Positions 10,605 to 21,624 of a DNA stretch of 64,000 nt are shown piece by piece. This DNA comes from Isoetes taiwanensis (Eukaryota > Streptophyta > Lycopodiopsida > Isoetales > Isoetaceae). Below the pieces are notes generated by a model. The model ran no database searches. It was given only the letters and a program-made list of their open reading frames with translations, and had not been told where the DNA came from. The number at the start of each line of letters is the position of its first letter. The stretch's first letter is position 1. The position numbers were made by a program, and so were the translations under genes. The DNA lies in the NCBI GenBank assembly GCA_021234155.1, contig JAJEKV010000027.1:4834623-4898622 (forward strand), given 5' to 3'.

Positions 10605-12390
10605 TTCGATACCCTTCCTTTTACCTTTGCCTTTTGCTCTATTCCGCATTTCCCTTTTCCCTCGTTTCCCTACACACTTTCCTTTTTCCTTTTCCCATTT
10701 TTCTTATTTTTCCTACACATCTTCTTTTTTCCTTCTTTCTTTTTTCCTTTCTTAAACCCCGTCTCCCTTCACTTCCCTTCCCTTTCCCCTTTTCCCTTTC
10801 CCTTTTTTCCTTTCCTTTTTTTTGGCGGATTTTTCATCCTTTCCCCGTCCTTCCCATTTTCCCCTTCCTTTTTCTTTTCCTTCACTTTCCCTTTCCCTTT
10901 CCCTTTTCCCATGCCTTTTTTTTTTCTTTTTTCCCCATCTTTTCATGTGCCCTTTTTTTTTCTTTCCCCATCCTCTTCCTCTTTATCCTTTGCCCTTTTC
11001 CGCTTCTCTTTTCCCAATTCCCTCTCCCATTTTCTTCGTGCTCATTTTCCCTTACCTTCCCCCCTTTCTGCCCTCCTTTTTCTTTTTCCTTTCTCTTCCA
11101 TTTTCCTTCTTTCGGCACCCTTTCGCTTTTCCCATGCCCTTTTTCCCTTTCCTTTTCTCCCTTCTTTTTTCTTTTTTCTTTCTCTATGCCTCTTCCCATT
11201 CCCTTTTCTCTACCCTTTTTATGTGCCCATTTTCCTCCTTTTCTCACCCTCTCCTCCTTTTCCCTTTTCCACTTTCTCCTTTCCTCACGCTTTCTCTTTT
11301 CCCCTTTCCTCTTCCTCTTTTTCAATTCCTTGCTCCTCACCCTTCTCCTGTTCCCCTTTTCCCCCTCCCTTTTCCTCCTTTTCTGACCCTTTCCCTCTTT
11401 TCCTTTTCTCGACCTTTTTCCCTTTCCCTTTTCATGATGGACTTTTTCCTTTTCATTTTCCTCCATCCCGATCCTTTCCCTCTTTCTCTTTTATCTGTGC
11501 CCTTTTTACCTTTCCTTCACCCTTTCTCCCTTCCTTTTCTTTTCCCATGCCCTTCCCACGTTTTTTCTCTTTCCTTTTTTGCTATGCCCATTCTCCCTTC
11601 CTTTTCTTTTCCCATGCCCTTCCCACATTTTTTCTCTTTGTTTTTTTGCTATGCCCATTTTCATATTTTCCCTCTCCCCCTTTTCTTTTTTCCATGTCTT
11701 TTTTTCGCTTCTTTTTTCCCTTTCTTCACCCTTTTCTTCTTTCATTTTTTTCTTCTGTCCTTTCCCCCTTCCCTTTTCTCATTTCCCCATTTCCTTTGTC
11801 TAATGCCCTTTTTCCAGGTTCCATTTCCTCCTTTGCCCCTTTCCTTTTCTTTCTGATTTCACCATGCCCTTTTTCCCTTCCCTTCTCATGTTCCCCCTTT
11901 TCCCTACCCTTTTCCTCATTTTCCCAACCTTTCACTCTTTTCCTTTTCTCGATGCCCCTTTTCCCTTCCCTTTCCCTCTCTCTTTTCCTTTCCCATGCCA
12001 TTTTTCCCTTCCCTTTTCTTCTTTCCTCTTCCTTTCCCTTTTTCTCCCTTTTTCCATGCTCTTTTTCCTTTTCCTTTTCCTTTTCCCATGCTCTTTTTAT
12101 TTCCCTTCATTTTCTTCCCATTCTTGACCCTTTTCCCCACTCTTTCCGTTTCTCTTATGCAATTTCCCCTTCCCATTTCCCCTTTACCTCTTCCCCTTTT
12201 CCTCATGCCCTTTTCTCAGGCTCCCTTCCTCCTCCCTTCCTCCTCCCTTTTGATTTTTTCTTTCCCTTTCCCTTTTCTCATGCATTTTTCTCTTCTCTTA
12301 TCCCCTTTCTCCTTTTCCCCATGGCTTTTTGCCCCTTCACGTTCTCCCTTTTCCTTTTCCCCCTTTTGTTTCTTTACTCTTTCCCCATAA
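10605..12390. repeat. 1.8-kb homopyrimidine tract
   Basis: The plus strand is almost entirely C and T, with short degenerate motifs such as CCCATGCCCTTTTTCCCTTC and TTTTCCCTTTCCC repeating at irregular spacing. Long open frames exist in several frames on both strands, but they encode only Phe/Pro/Ser/Leu or Lys/Glu/Gly/Arg low-complexity sequence and are a by-product of composition. It begins right after the LINE A 5' side and ends at about 12390. Confidence 0.95.
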
Positions 12391-13395
12391 GAGATCAAAA
12401 TATGATCAATAACGGTGGTAGGAAGTTGTGCAAGAAATCTCGGCCTTTGGATGCACCTAGATGATCTCGGCCATTCAAATTAGGGCTTGATCCAATCCAA
12501 GAATTACGGTATAACATTATAATATAAGATGTAAATATGTTATTGAAACCTTGGTTTGGAAATTTTATGGAATATGCTATGACATACTTGGACTATGCAA
12601 TGTGCTTTATATATTTGGATGCTCTGTGATATAGACCTCTGGGGCCAGAGTCTGGGTGTGATGGTCTAGATTTGCGGTTTTTGCACAGTAAGAATGTAAA
12701 TGGTTTTATTTGACATCGGGCATTGGTACCGCATGGTACAATGTCATGCACAGTTAAGTGGTCCTCCAATGCTGGATGCAGCGTGGAGGTGTGTACACAG
12801 ACCTGATCAGCTGAGTTGGCCTTGCTCAGACCCATAGGAATATTGGTTGCAATGTTTAATGCTATGATTGCTTAGTTATTATATTTGTGGTCTTGAACAT
12901 TGGAATTAAGTTGCAATTGTCATGCTTATAGTGGATATTCATGGTATAATTATGCATTGTGGATATGCTTGTTGGACTAGTAACTTGGATTGCAGGGGTG
13001 AGGCTACGATAAGGCTGAGTTGTTATTTCTAGATTAATGCTTTGTTTTGTTGATGCTAGACATGTCTTAGATCCCCAATCCCCACTTAGTCCTTGTGACT
13101 AACTCCATGGTTGATGGTGTAAGCAGAAGTGCGAGATGCTCCAGAGAGTAGTCAAGCTTTAGGAAGGCGAGAGTAGAAGTGTCGATTGCCAGTTAAATAA
13201 CTTGAGTATTATTATTATATATCGGCTTGAGGCTATAATTATTAAGAACATTAATTGTTGTGCGAGGTTATTGCTGAGTAATGGGCAAGGATATTTTTGG
13301 GATCTTAGAATATATACAAATATTAAATTCTTTATTTAAGCATGCATGTGTTAATTTCTTGAGTTCCAAGGGTTAAGTAGATCCAACGGTAGAGA
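12391..13395. other. 1.0 kb without a gene, possible LTR/leader remnant of the next element
   Basis: AT-rich sequence directly upstream of the plus-strand gypsy fragment. Given its position it may be remains of that element's 5' LTR, but I found no second copy in the window, no primer-binding site and no clear TG...CA ends. Confidence 0.35.
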
Positions 13396-14263
13396 TTGAT
13401 GGGATCTCCTATTACCGAGAGGTTAACTGGCCAGGCCCGTCACATCCACGACATCAAGAATCTACCAGAATGTAAAGACCGGGGATACAGAGTGGACGAG
13501 CTCTTACATCTCCTATGGCAGCAAGCAGACCTCGATGACTTCATCGATCGAGAGACACATGATTTCCCAGTTGACGTCCACGAATCAGTGTCCTGCATAG
13601 GCTAGCCTATCTCAGACCTTCAGGTCTACAGTAAAATCAGGCACATGATAACCCAATAAGAGCTACCATCAGAAGAAGAGTTTATAGCAATCCAAAAACA
13701 AATGGGCATCAAAAGACAAGTCGTCAGCTGAGTTCCTCCTACACCACACTCAACCCCAGCTACAGGGCAGAAGCCGTCAACCTGACTAATTTCAGAACTC
13801 AACTTGCGGACCACGGGGGCCTAATCGTAGTTCCAGTATGCGGGCAAACACAGGCCAAATAGACAGAAGACTGACAAGGAGGACAAGATAGAGCTCTCAA
13901 ATACTACCTGCCACTCCTCACTGACGACAGAATAGCAATCATCCACCGGCAGTTCATTCCGCGCGGGGAAGAAGCCGTATTCGTGCTAGTCGCACTCTCG
14001 GGCTTCGGTAGTTATGCGTAGTTATGCAAGATTTCAACAGAGTGTCGACCATGTCATACTGGTCAGGAGATTGATAGCATTATCTTCACCGCCGACCTGG
14101 CAGGCTAGCAGTTATCGCCGCCTATACTTCAAAAAGGAGAGCCGAAGAACTCGTAGCAGCTATGCAAGGAGAAACGGCTACGCATATTTTGAGGAACGTA
14201 GGACATATAGTTGGTACAACCCGAGTAAAGAAATTCTCAGAGGATCACCCTGAATATCAGTGA
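13396..14263 (+). pseudogene. ORF0 (copy ii) of a chromovirus
   Basis: Several blocks match the ORF0 at 61.7-62.65 kb in order. NLPECKDRGYRVDELLHLL matches NLPYCQEEGLRIDELLGLM, DDFIDRETHDFPVDV matches NDFIDYSYQEIPKEL, and SEEEFIAIQ matches PEEEFQQI. ALKYYLPLLTDDRIAIIHR matches ALRYYLRALSQGQMIVFHK, and PRGEEAVFVLVALSGFG matches PRGEESVALLIALSGFG. DHVILVRRLIAL matches DHVILFKRSVAL, and HILRNVGHIVGTTRVKKF matches NILRNLGKGLRLRDVKNF. At least two frameshifts and several stops break it. The C-terminus is at TGA 14261-14263. The H3-like N-terminal part is absent. No known domain was recognised in these blocks. Confidence 0.8.
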
Positions 14264-14439
14264 TCATATCACTTGCTATTACAATTTTTTTTATTGAAAT
14301 AATATATCGGATATTAATGGAATATAAGCTCCTTTGTCTTGCAAATATTATATTGATATATATTTTGTCCAAATAATTATATCATTAAATAACAAATGCA
14401 AGCACAAAAACACCCATAGTAAGGCTTATACTTCAATGT

Positions 14440-15765
14440 GTGCAGCTAGAACAGCCAGGACCACTGAACAATATCGCCACTGTATGGAGAAAGAAACACC
14501 CGCCCGACAATTTCAACCTCACAACCTCTTCGAAGAATATAAGATGCCAACCCCGAAGAGGAACTATCTCAGATAATGTCAGGCATACAGGAAATAAGAG
14601 CATTGTTAATCAGAGTGAGCATCAAATACACCAGACCAGAGCGTCCAATTGCCTCAGACACCACCTCAGGCCAAGGACAAGGGGAAGAAAAGGAGCCAAA
14701 GAAGGAGATCCCCCAGTACAGACTCATCAGATAGCATCTCTGACTCTGATTCGGAATCAAAAGAGGAAGTGGAAGTTCAGCACGACGGCCAGGGAGGTCA
14801 GAACAGGGACAGACTAGGGAGAGGGGCTGACTATCAAAAGAAAGTAGATTCAGCTCTAAGTAATGTGTGGAAACCTCAAAAACTTGAGCTATTTTTGGGC
14901 AACAATAGATCAAGGATGGAAGCCGAGGCATGGCTCAATGAAATGCGAGAGTATGGCAATGCCTATGGAATGAGGGATAAAGACAAAGGAAGAGTAGCCA
15001 CAGCAAACCTCTCGGAAGCTGCCAGAATATGGTGAAAAGGATATGCCAAAGTACACGGGTTAAGCAGAGATAGCTGCAGATTCAGAAAATTCGCCAAGGC
15101 ATTCAAACGCCGTTAATTATGTGCTCACAGAACACAAATGTCCCATGATGCAGCAATTTTATAGGTTAGAACAAGACAATAAGTCGGTGCAGAAATACAC
15201 CGAAGATTTCATGAGGCTAAGGCTCTATGTGCCAAAGCTAGGTGAATGACATGCCGTGGAGGGTTACATCGAAGGACTCAATCAGAAAACTTGTCCGAGC
15301 AATTAACCCAAGGACAGTAGTAGAAGCAGACTCTAAGGCAATAAGCTTGCAAGGGACGGGCTCCCAAGATAGTGGGCAAAAGCAATATGCATATGAATAA
15401 GAAAACGAGCCCAGCACCTGCTAGACCAATATACAATGTGAACAATGGCAAGCATGAGAAGAAACAGATCAACTTCAAGGACAAAGACCAACCGGGAGGG
15501 TCTAACTACTCTAAAGCAGTGAACCAGTTCCTGCAGTCCATACCAGAGGAGAAACGACGGGAATGTATAAAAAAGCAGTTGTGTTTCAGATGCTTCCACC
15601 TGAGACATCGAACAGCATCTATCCTTACGTGATGAATGCTGCACTAGCTTCGAGGATGGGAGACACCCCCGGAAGATGAGGACGAAGAAGCTCGCGACTA
15701 CATCCAGGGTGAGTGCCATATCCATGCCACCATTTGCCACAGAGAATGCTGAGAATCAGTATCAA
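14440..15765 (+). pseudogene. gag of gypsy fragment ii
   Basis: Blocks match the gag at 60.1-61.47 kb. They include a serine/aspartate-rich stretch (STDSSDSISDSDSESKEE), then DYQKKVDSALSNVWKPQKLE, MEAEAWLNEM and ANLSEAARIW followed by TGA. Later come QFYRLEQDNKSV, KYTEDFMRLRL and a broken zinc knuckle, QLCFRCFHLRHRTAS, in which the last Cys is lost. The tail IQGECHIHAT matches IEGECHICVA of the other copy. Frameshifts are frequent. Gag forms the capsid of the retroelement particle. Confidence 0.75.
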
Positions 15766-15774
15766 GCTATATCT

Positions 15775-16318
15775 ATAATAGGTAGATAGATAAATAGATA
15801 GATGGAGATTTTATCGTTCGCGAAAACCCAATCGGGTTATGGGACCCAATACAGAAAAAGGGGCATAAGCCCAAACCAAGACGAGGGGCAAAGGCCTATC
15901 ATAGAAACATTATAAACAATGGAACATAAGCAATACAAAAACAATACCAAAGTACATAAGAACAGAGCAAAAGCAGATCCGAGCCGGGTAGAAGCAAGTA
16001 TACGTAACCCCTAGAGCGATTAGACGTAACCTAACCAAGGGTTTTGAGGCCACTGATCAAGAATAAGTGCGGCACCTCCCTGATAGACTGCCCATTTTCT
16101 TTGGGGCCTTGCCTCTCGAACCTTACATAACTCATCACGCCACCAAGTTAATTGAACTGGGGAGAGGTCTTCCTGGACCGAAAAGGAAGTGCCCTTGAGG
16201 TGACTCCCATGCTGTAGCACATGTAGCTGGTCCTGGAATGTCAAGAACTGTACCAAAAGATGGGTGGCCAGTCGGGCCAATGAGCACCTACTCAGCACGT
16301 TGTAAAAGTTCCTGGACT
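15775..16318 (-). mobile_element. short LINE-derived element with ORF1 remnant and (TATC)n tail
   Basis: On the minus strand this begins with an ORF1 C-terminal domain (16298-16020; HLKGTSFSVQEDLSPVQ, then WWRDELCKVREARPQR). It continues through a non-coding part with GCCTTTGCCCCTCGTCTTGG, then ATAACCCGATTGGGTTTTCG, and ends in a TATC/TATT simple-repeat tail at about 15778-15800. No endonuclease or RT is present. The last ~60 bp recur just upstream of the P450 pseudogene (23330-23405), so this tail defines a dispersed family. It is either an internally deleted LINE or a SINE-like derivative. Confidence 0.65.
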
Positions 16319-17280
16319 TCGAAACGCACCATTAACAAACTCAAAATACAGTTAGGAGTCATTTTCCATATATCTCTAGAATGCTTTTGCATCCAACATG
16401 AAGAAATCATGTAGTTTTATACATGTTATTCAACACAAGCTTTTGGTTTTTTCATGGTTTTATCAAATTGCATCTGGATTCTACACTCTGTCAAAGACTG
16501 CCATATATTGATCAATGTGGTAGCCACAATAATGTTTGATTCAAATACATGTTACGTATATTTGTGACAAAAATATTTTGTTAATTGAAATGCTCATTGT
16601 GGCAAAGCAAAAAAATATTGGGCATAAGATTGCAAATTAAGAGTCCTGCAGCACATAAGCTCTTTCATATCCGATAATAGAAATTCACAGAGGTACCTTA
16701 TTTTGAAGTGTACATAAAGGAAGGCTACATATTTTGTTCTGCAACTATTTCTAGCTGGAACTGGATAGTATCTTCAAGGTCATTGCAAGATGGTTTTATA
16801 ATGCCTTTTTGCAAAACAGAGTTACTATCGTATTGCTTGCTCATCATACCAATGAAAAACTATGAAAACAATCCATTTCGAATACCGCTCATAAAGAAAA
16901 TTTTAAGTCTAGCATAAAAGAAGTGGTATCAGAAACCTTGACATTCCATTGTGGAGTTAAAAATAGATGTTGGATAGTACTTCCTAGAGTCAAAATAAAC
17001 GAAGAGGAGCTTCCTTGCATTTTCTCTATGGAAACAAATTGTTATACAAAAGAACAAAACTATTGATGAGACCCGCCTTTTCTAGATCATCAATTTAACT
17101 TACATGCTAAGTTGTTGTCTGCTTGATGAGACCGAAAGAACTGCTTAACAAGAACGAACGATATTTCCTGGATGCAAGCAATGCAAAATATGGAGAAAAT
17201 GGCCTTATGAATGATGTCAACTTTCGACTTGACTAAAGATGCATAGACGCAAACTTAAAATATAAATGCATGAGCTTACT
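16319..17280. other. about 1 kb without a recognisable gene
   Basis: AT-rich sequence between the LINE-derived element and the coatomer-like fragment. I see no motif in either strand. Degenerate introns of the neighbouring pseudogene could lie here. Confidence 0.4.
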
Positions 17281-17284
17281 TCTT

Positions 17285-17695
17285 CATTGTTGCGATTAAG
17301 AAGGGAAGCAAGGACAATGCCTTAAGCTCTTCACTCAAAGTCCACATGCAAGGAACTTGCATGCTCCACATAATCCTTTGCGGAAACAAATTCTTGCCTG
17401 AAGTTCAAGAAAGAAGACAGTTATAGAAAAGAAAAACAAAAAGAAACGATAAATAGTCCATAGTAAAACCTTGCCTATTGGCCCTTGTTTGTGCTTCTGC
17501 CTCAAGAATCCATTCCCAATCAGAAAAGTTTGGATATTCTTGGGGATCTGCCAATGGTTCTGCAGCTTTAACATTGATTTGCAATAGCCAAAAGACTCAT
17601 CAAGTTGTGATGTAGTTCTTCGTTGGAAATATATAGAACTGTCCACTTACTTTCTTCAGAAGATTTCTCCATCTGAAATCTTGCTTGGTAAATAT
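17285..17695 (-). pseudogene. coatomer subunit beta-prime C-terminal fragment
   Basis: Minus-strand exon-like pieces read DFRWRNLLKK, then after a presumed intron NVKAAEPLADPQEYPNFSDW and EWILEAEAQTRANRQ. After another intron (acceptor TTCTTTCTTGAACTTCAG side) comes EFVSAKDYVEHASSLHVDFE, followed by a stop. The order W-RK/N-L, V-N-KAA-LADPxEYPN, DW, LE-E and TRAN resembles the region near the C-terminus of beta-prime COP, a subunit of the COPI vesicle coat at the Golgi. Frames do not join cleanly and the frame stops early, so it is probably a fragment of a pseudogene. The identification rests on remembered family wording. Confidence 0.5.
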
Positions 17696-17699
17696 ATCA

Positions 17700-18390
17700 T
17701 AGCCATAAACGCTGCTTCTAGTATGCGGTTGCTGGAAGAAGGCTATTTAATGAAATTTTACAAGATAAAATAAAAAGTAAAAAAAAAAATTGCCCATCGC
17801 CACAGGGCAAAATCGATTCCTGTGGAAGCAGCGCAAATAAACACCATTTACCAGCTCCGATGAACCCACGCGCGACCCTTCCTAACCACTTCTACATTTA
17901 ACAGCCTGCATGAATACCAAAGAACCCAAATACCCAGATGATCTAACCGGCATTGGTCTTTGAGGAAGAGATGTGTGGGATGTCCATCTGAATGCACTCG
18001 AATCCCGATCTTCTTTACATAAGATAATTGTTGCATCTAACGGAGCAAAATGAAAGTAACAAAAATGAAGAAAATCAAGGGCCAAAAAGCTGCACAGACT
18101 ATCATCTTATTTCTCCTTTAGTATTATATATAGATACAACACCCTTCCCAAGGCCCAAAAATCGGCCCATTTTCTCTTTTAATAGCATAACTATTGAATT
18201 TAACAATTTTAATTAAATCTTCCTTGAAAGCCTCTTTTGTTTAGATGGATATTCTCATACAAGGGGTGACTTTGGCCATTGAGAACTATTGGATGGGCAT
18301 ATTTACAAGTTATACCTCATTTTGGACATTATGTAGCTATCTTCATTTGTGGGGGTATGCTCACCCAAGTTATGGTATACTGTATAGCGA
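17700..18390. other. about 700 bp without a recognisable gene
   Basis: Small open frames on both strands (for example minus 18085-17848) show no family motif. Confidence 0.35.
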
Positions 18391-18393
18391 GGT

Positions 18394-18714
18394 TTGCAAA
18401 ACACTATATGTTTTGAAGGGAATGTACTAAATGGTGATTTCAAGGGCGAGACGCATGGCGTCCAGCACCCAGACCGCCCACGGGTGGTCACGTTCACAGT
18501 ACGAGATGCGCAAGTGAAAGCAGCCATCCTGCACCAGGGTAGGCAGCTAAAGGGAACTGCCCTGTATGTTGACCGAGACCTGACCCCGGCCCAACAAGAA
18601 GACCGCAGGCACGAGTTGGCCAAAGTTAAAAGCGTTCGCAGACAGGGAGGAGCTGCAGGACTGATTCGGGGCAAGATGCAAATTTTCAGTCACAATGCCG
18701 CTAATGAATCTTGC
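18394..18714 (+). pseudogene. LINE C ORF1 protein, C-terminal domain
   Basis: The frame includes RPRVVTFTVRDAQVKAAIL, then GRQLKGTALYVDRDLTPAQQ and RRHELAKVKSVRRQGG. This is the same ORF1 C-terminal domain as at 10186-10446 and 16020-16298. The start is not determined, because the domain sits in a frame that opens in sequence of unclear origin. Confidence 0.7.
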
Positions 18715-18782
18715 TAACCCTCCAAGCCTCCGCCGCCACATCGCCGCCCAAGCATACCCGCCTACCGCTCAAGTTGCCTCAC

Positions 18783-19104
18783 GGGTAAAAGCATGTTAGG
18801 GTGTCCCTTAAAAAGTATTATTTAGTGACTAAAAAGGTACCTAAAAAGGTAGCCAGGACTGGGTACTGGGTACCTGTATAATATCTCAATATGAGGTATG
18901 TTTTAGAACTTTTTATATATATATTGGTCTCCGATAGCATTATCTTTATCTTAACTTTGAATATTACCATGTCCTTGACTTTTATTTTGGATTTTTGTAT
19001 TAGTTTTAATGAAAAGAAAAATGAGAAAGTACCCAGTTCTGAAGTACCTAGTGTATGTACTTTTGCAGGTTCCAAAAGTGGTACACCCTAACATGCTTTT
19101 ACCC
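18783..19104. mobile_element. MITE inserted in LINE C
   Basis: The ends are a nearly perfect inverted repeat of about 22 bp: GGGTAAAAGCATGTTAGGGT at the left, and its reverse complement at the right (ending ATGCTTTTACCC). Weaker inverted similarity continues inward for about 70 bp more (ACTGGGTACT on the left strand; AGTACCCAGT on the right). TCAC (or CTCAC) flanks both sides and is the likely target duplication. There is no coding capacity. The GGG...CCC ends resemble PIF/Harbinger-type MITEs, but the duplication length does not fit well. Confidence 0.7.
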
Positions 19105-19229
19105 TCACCTTCTGTTGCTCGCACATCTCAGGCTTCTCAAGTTGCCTCACACCTTCGCTGCTCGCACATCTCGCGTGCCGCCCACTTCGCCACCCCCTTC
19201 TTGCCGCCAATCAATCCCCACCTCCCCCT

Positions 19230-20160
19230 TTGCCAACAAATAGGAATTGTGCCTCCGCATGGTCTCCCGGTATTGCCGGGGCTTCCCATGGCGTAAGGGA
19301 GATAGTCTCAACTCGCTTGCCACGCACATGGATCTCATCTTCCTCATGGAAACATGGGAGCATGCAGATACGTGATACCCGACTTGCCGATACCAAAGAC
19401 TACTCAATCTTCAATGATTGCACAGAAGGGGGCATGGGGGTTGCCTCGCTACTACCGAACAACCTTGGCACAATCAATCTCCTTTGTTCAAGACAGATAA
19501 GCACAACCGGTACTGCGGGTGCGTGTGCAAAACCGCAGAAAGGCACCCTCTTTGTGGCAACCTCGCTACTTTCCACATGCGAAAGCAACTTCTATCACAC
19601 CCACTTTGGATGTGGATAGGCTGGACCCTTATGTCGATCTATATGATGACATACAGCAGCATAAGCAGTTGGGCAGTGTCATACTCCTTGGAGACTTCAA
19701 TGCGCGCACCGGGGTAGAACAACCCATGAGTTTTGATCCCTTGACTGATGATATATTGCAGTTGTGTCCTGCAGAAGGAGCTTGGCCACGGACATCAGAT
19801 GACAATCAGGTCACGCGCTCACCCGCAAGAGCACTTGTAGGCGTGAAAACCGTGGGGGCGGATCTAGTGTGGTGGACTATATGTTGGTGCCCGAAAGGTG
19901 ATATGCATGTCATCAAGCACTTTCGTGTGGGAACAACTAATAGGGATGAAGAGATCGACTTCGCACCACTTACCACTTTACTTGAAGTTGGCTTGGCAGG
20001 TTGTGCGAACCCCCGATGCAACAACTCCTCACATGCCTCACCGCGACCGGATTATGAACATGCAGGGCTTATGCCCGTGATGCTTATAGATGACCCGGCA
20101 GAAATTTTGCAATATCCTACACTAGAGCAAATGCACGTGCCGGGCGACCGATGTGCTTAG
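19230..20160 (+). pseudogene. LINE C endonuclease region
   Basis: Pieces in different frames give THMDLIFLMETWEHADT (early endonuclease motif) and, at 19675-19710, SVILLGDFNARTG, the conserved GDFN-ARTG motif of APE-type endonucleases. The late SDHxPL motif is altered to IDFAPL near 19950. Frameshifts at about 19400 and 19500 split the domain. Non-functional. Confidence 0.65.
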
Positions 20161-20351
20161 GACCGTAGGCGCATTGGTGCTTTGGGATAAGCCGCCCGCG
20201 CATGCACCCGTGAACGCAACCTTCCCACGTAATCAATGGTTTGATGCGTAGTGCAAGGAACACAAACGCCGGCTCCGCCAAGTCACGCACCGCCTTTACC
20301 CCACATGTACCCGACAAGCATCGCCTTCCTTAAAGCTAAGAAAGCCGTACA

Positions 20352-21624
20352 TTGCAGCATCAAAGGGAAATGTTTTACCTCCCCGAACGCCACCCCCGTG
20401 ACCTTCCGGGCGAAGGGTTCTTAGAAAGCCGCGACAACCCACGTGGAATATCACTCCCGAAAGCGTTGGAGGCAATACTTGCAAATAGCTATATATACCC
20501 TCGGTGCACATGCAAAGATTACCCTTGCAAGAAGGCCCGCTGGAAATCACGTGATTCGGACGGGAACAAGGCTTACAAATGCCTTGCCAATGGGAAAGCC
20601 CCGGACTTGGATGGTATGCGCGTAATTGCTTAAGTGGACAGGGGCCGCCCATAATACCAAAGGTTGACCACCTTGTTCAACAAGGCATTACAGAAGGCTT
20701 CCCACCGCAGCGGGACCAATAGCGTAATTGTTCCCATCTATAAGGCAGTGACCCACACGCCTGACCACCACCGAACAATCATGGTCGGCTCGGTGTTTGC
20801 AAACCGCTGGCCGGGATTCTCGAAAGCAAATAGCTTGATCGGGCCGGGCAGAGGCAACAGAGGTGCGGCCCTCACCCGTGCGGGATTCGCACTCCCGCAC
20901 TCAACCATTGACCACATCTTCACGCTATAACTCGATTGAAGACAAAGCAGAACCGCCATCGATCTATATTGTTGCTTTGTGGATTTTGCAAAGGCGCTTT
21001 GACACCGCCTCGGGAAAAAACTATGGGCAAGACCGCAATTTGGGGTTCCTGTAGATTTGCGTAATGCAAAGCAGGCCGTGCTATATGAAAGATGCTCGGG
21101 TCGGGTTGCAGCAGACAAAACCAACCATTTGATAGTAGTATCGGGTTCGCTGTGGATGCCCTCTCTCCCCAACATTGTTTGGGCTTTTTACATTGATCAA
21201 TTGGAGAGCCGGCTTGCTAATAATGGGGGCGATGGAGCTCACCTTCTATCGATCATCGCATGCTTAATATATGCCGATGATGTGGACCTCCTAGCTTACA
21301 CACTAGCGTATATGCAACGACATCTCGATGCCCCGACACATTCTCGCCAAGAGACCGATATGCGGTCAACCCGCCAAGACTAAGGTGGTTTTCATATCAT
21401 CTTCACGCCGGTCGAGGGTCCCCTCCTTCGCCACCAAGGCGGATGTGGAAGTTGCATCCACATACAAGTATTTGGGAGTGGAGTTTCCTTCTACTATGCA
21501 CCGGGACACATCCATACGGCCACGAGTGACTAAGCAGTCGAAGGCACTATATGCAATGCAAAACAATACTCATAGAGCTGAGTTGTATGATTGGGCCCAT
21601 CACCACACCTGCTCAAGGTCTTAG
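20352..21624 (+). pseudogene. LINE C reverse transcriptase
   Basis: Recognisable pieces are CLANGKAPDLDGM (20580-20615), SVIVPIYKAV and RTIMVGSVFANRW (20710-20800), and HSTIDHIFTL (20895-20930). Motif C appears in CLIYADDVDLLAY (21260-21300), and YKYLGVEFPS lies near 21465. YADD is intact but motif B is lost, and several frameshifts occur. Related to LINE A. Confidence 0.75.

Larger units (their letters stand above)
13396..15770 (+). mobile_element. Ty3/gypsy chromovirus fragment (ORF0 + gag)
   Basis: It contains the second ORF0 copy (13396-14263), an AT-rich spacer of about 170 bp, and a gag gene ending with a degenerate zinc knuckle. The order and strand are the same as in the minus-strand element at the right edge. 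The pol gene is missing: similarity ends near 15765, where a LINE-derived fragment with a (GATA)n-like tail starts. Confidence 0.8.

Noticed and set aside
10577-12464. Long open frames of 269, 344 and 517 codons (plus) and 194 codons (minus) in the pyrimidine tract
   Set aside because: They encode only Phe/Pro/Ser/Leu-rich or Lys/Glu/Gly/Arg-rich low-complexity sequence, overlap each other in several frames, and follow from the C/T-only composition.
13860-13975. Possible phage-like or enzyme domain in ORF0 (ALKYYLPLL, PRGEEAVFVLVALSGFG)
   Set aside because: I could not name any known domain with confidence, so it is left as unknown.
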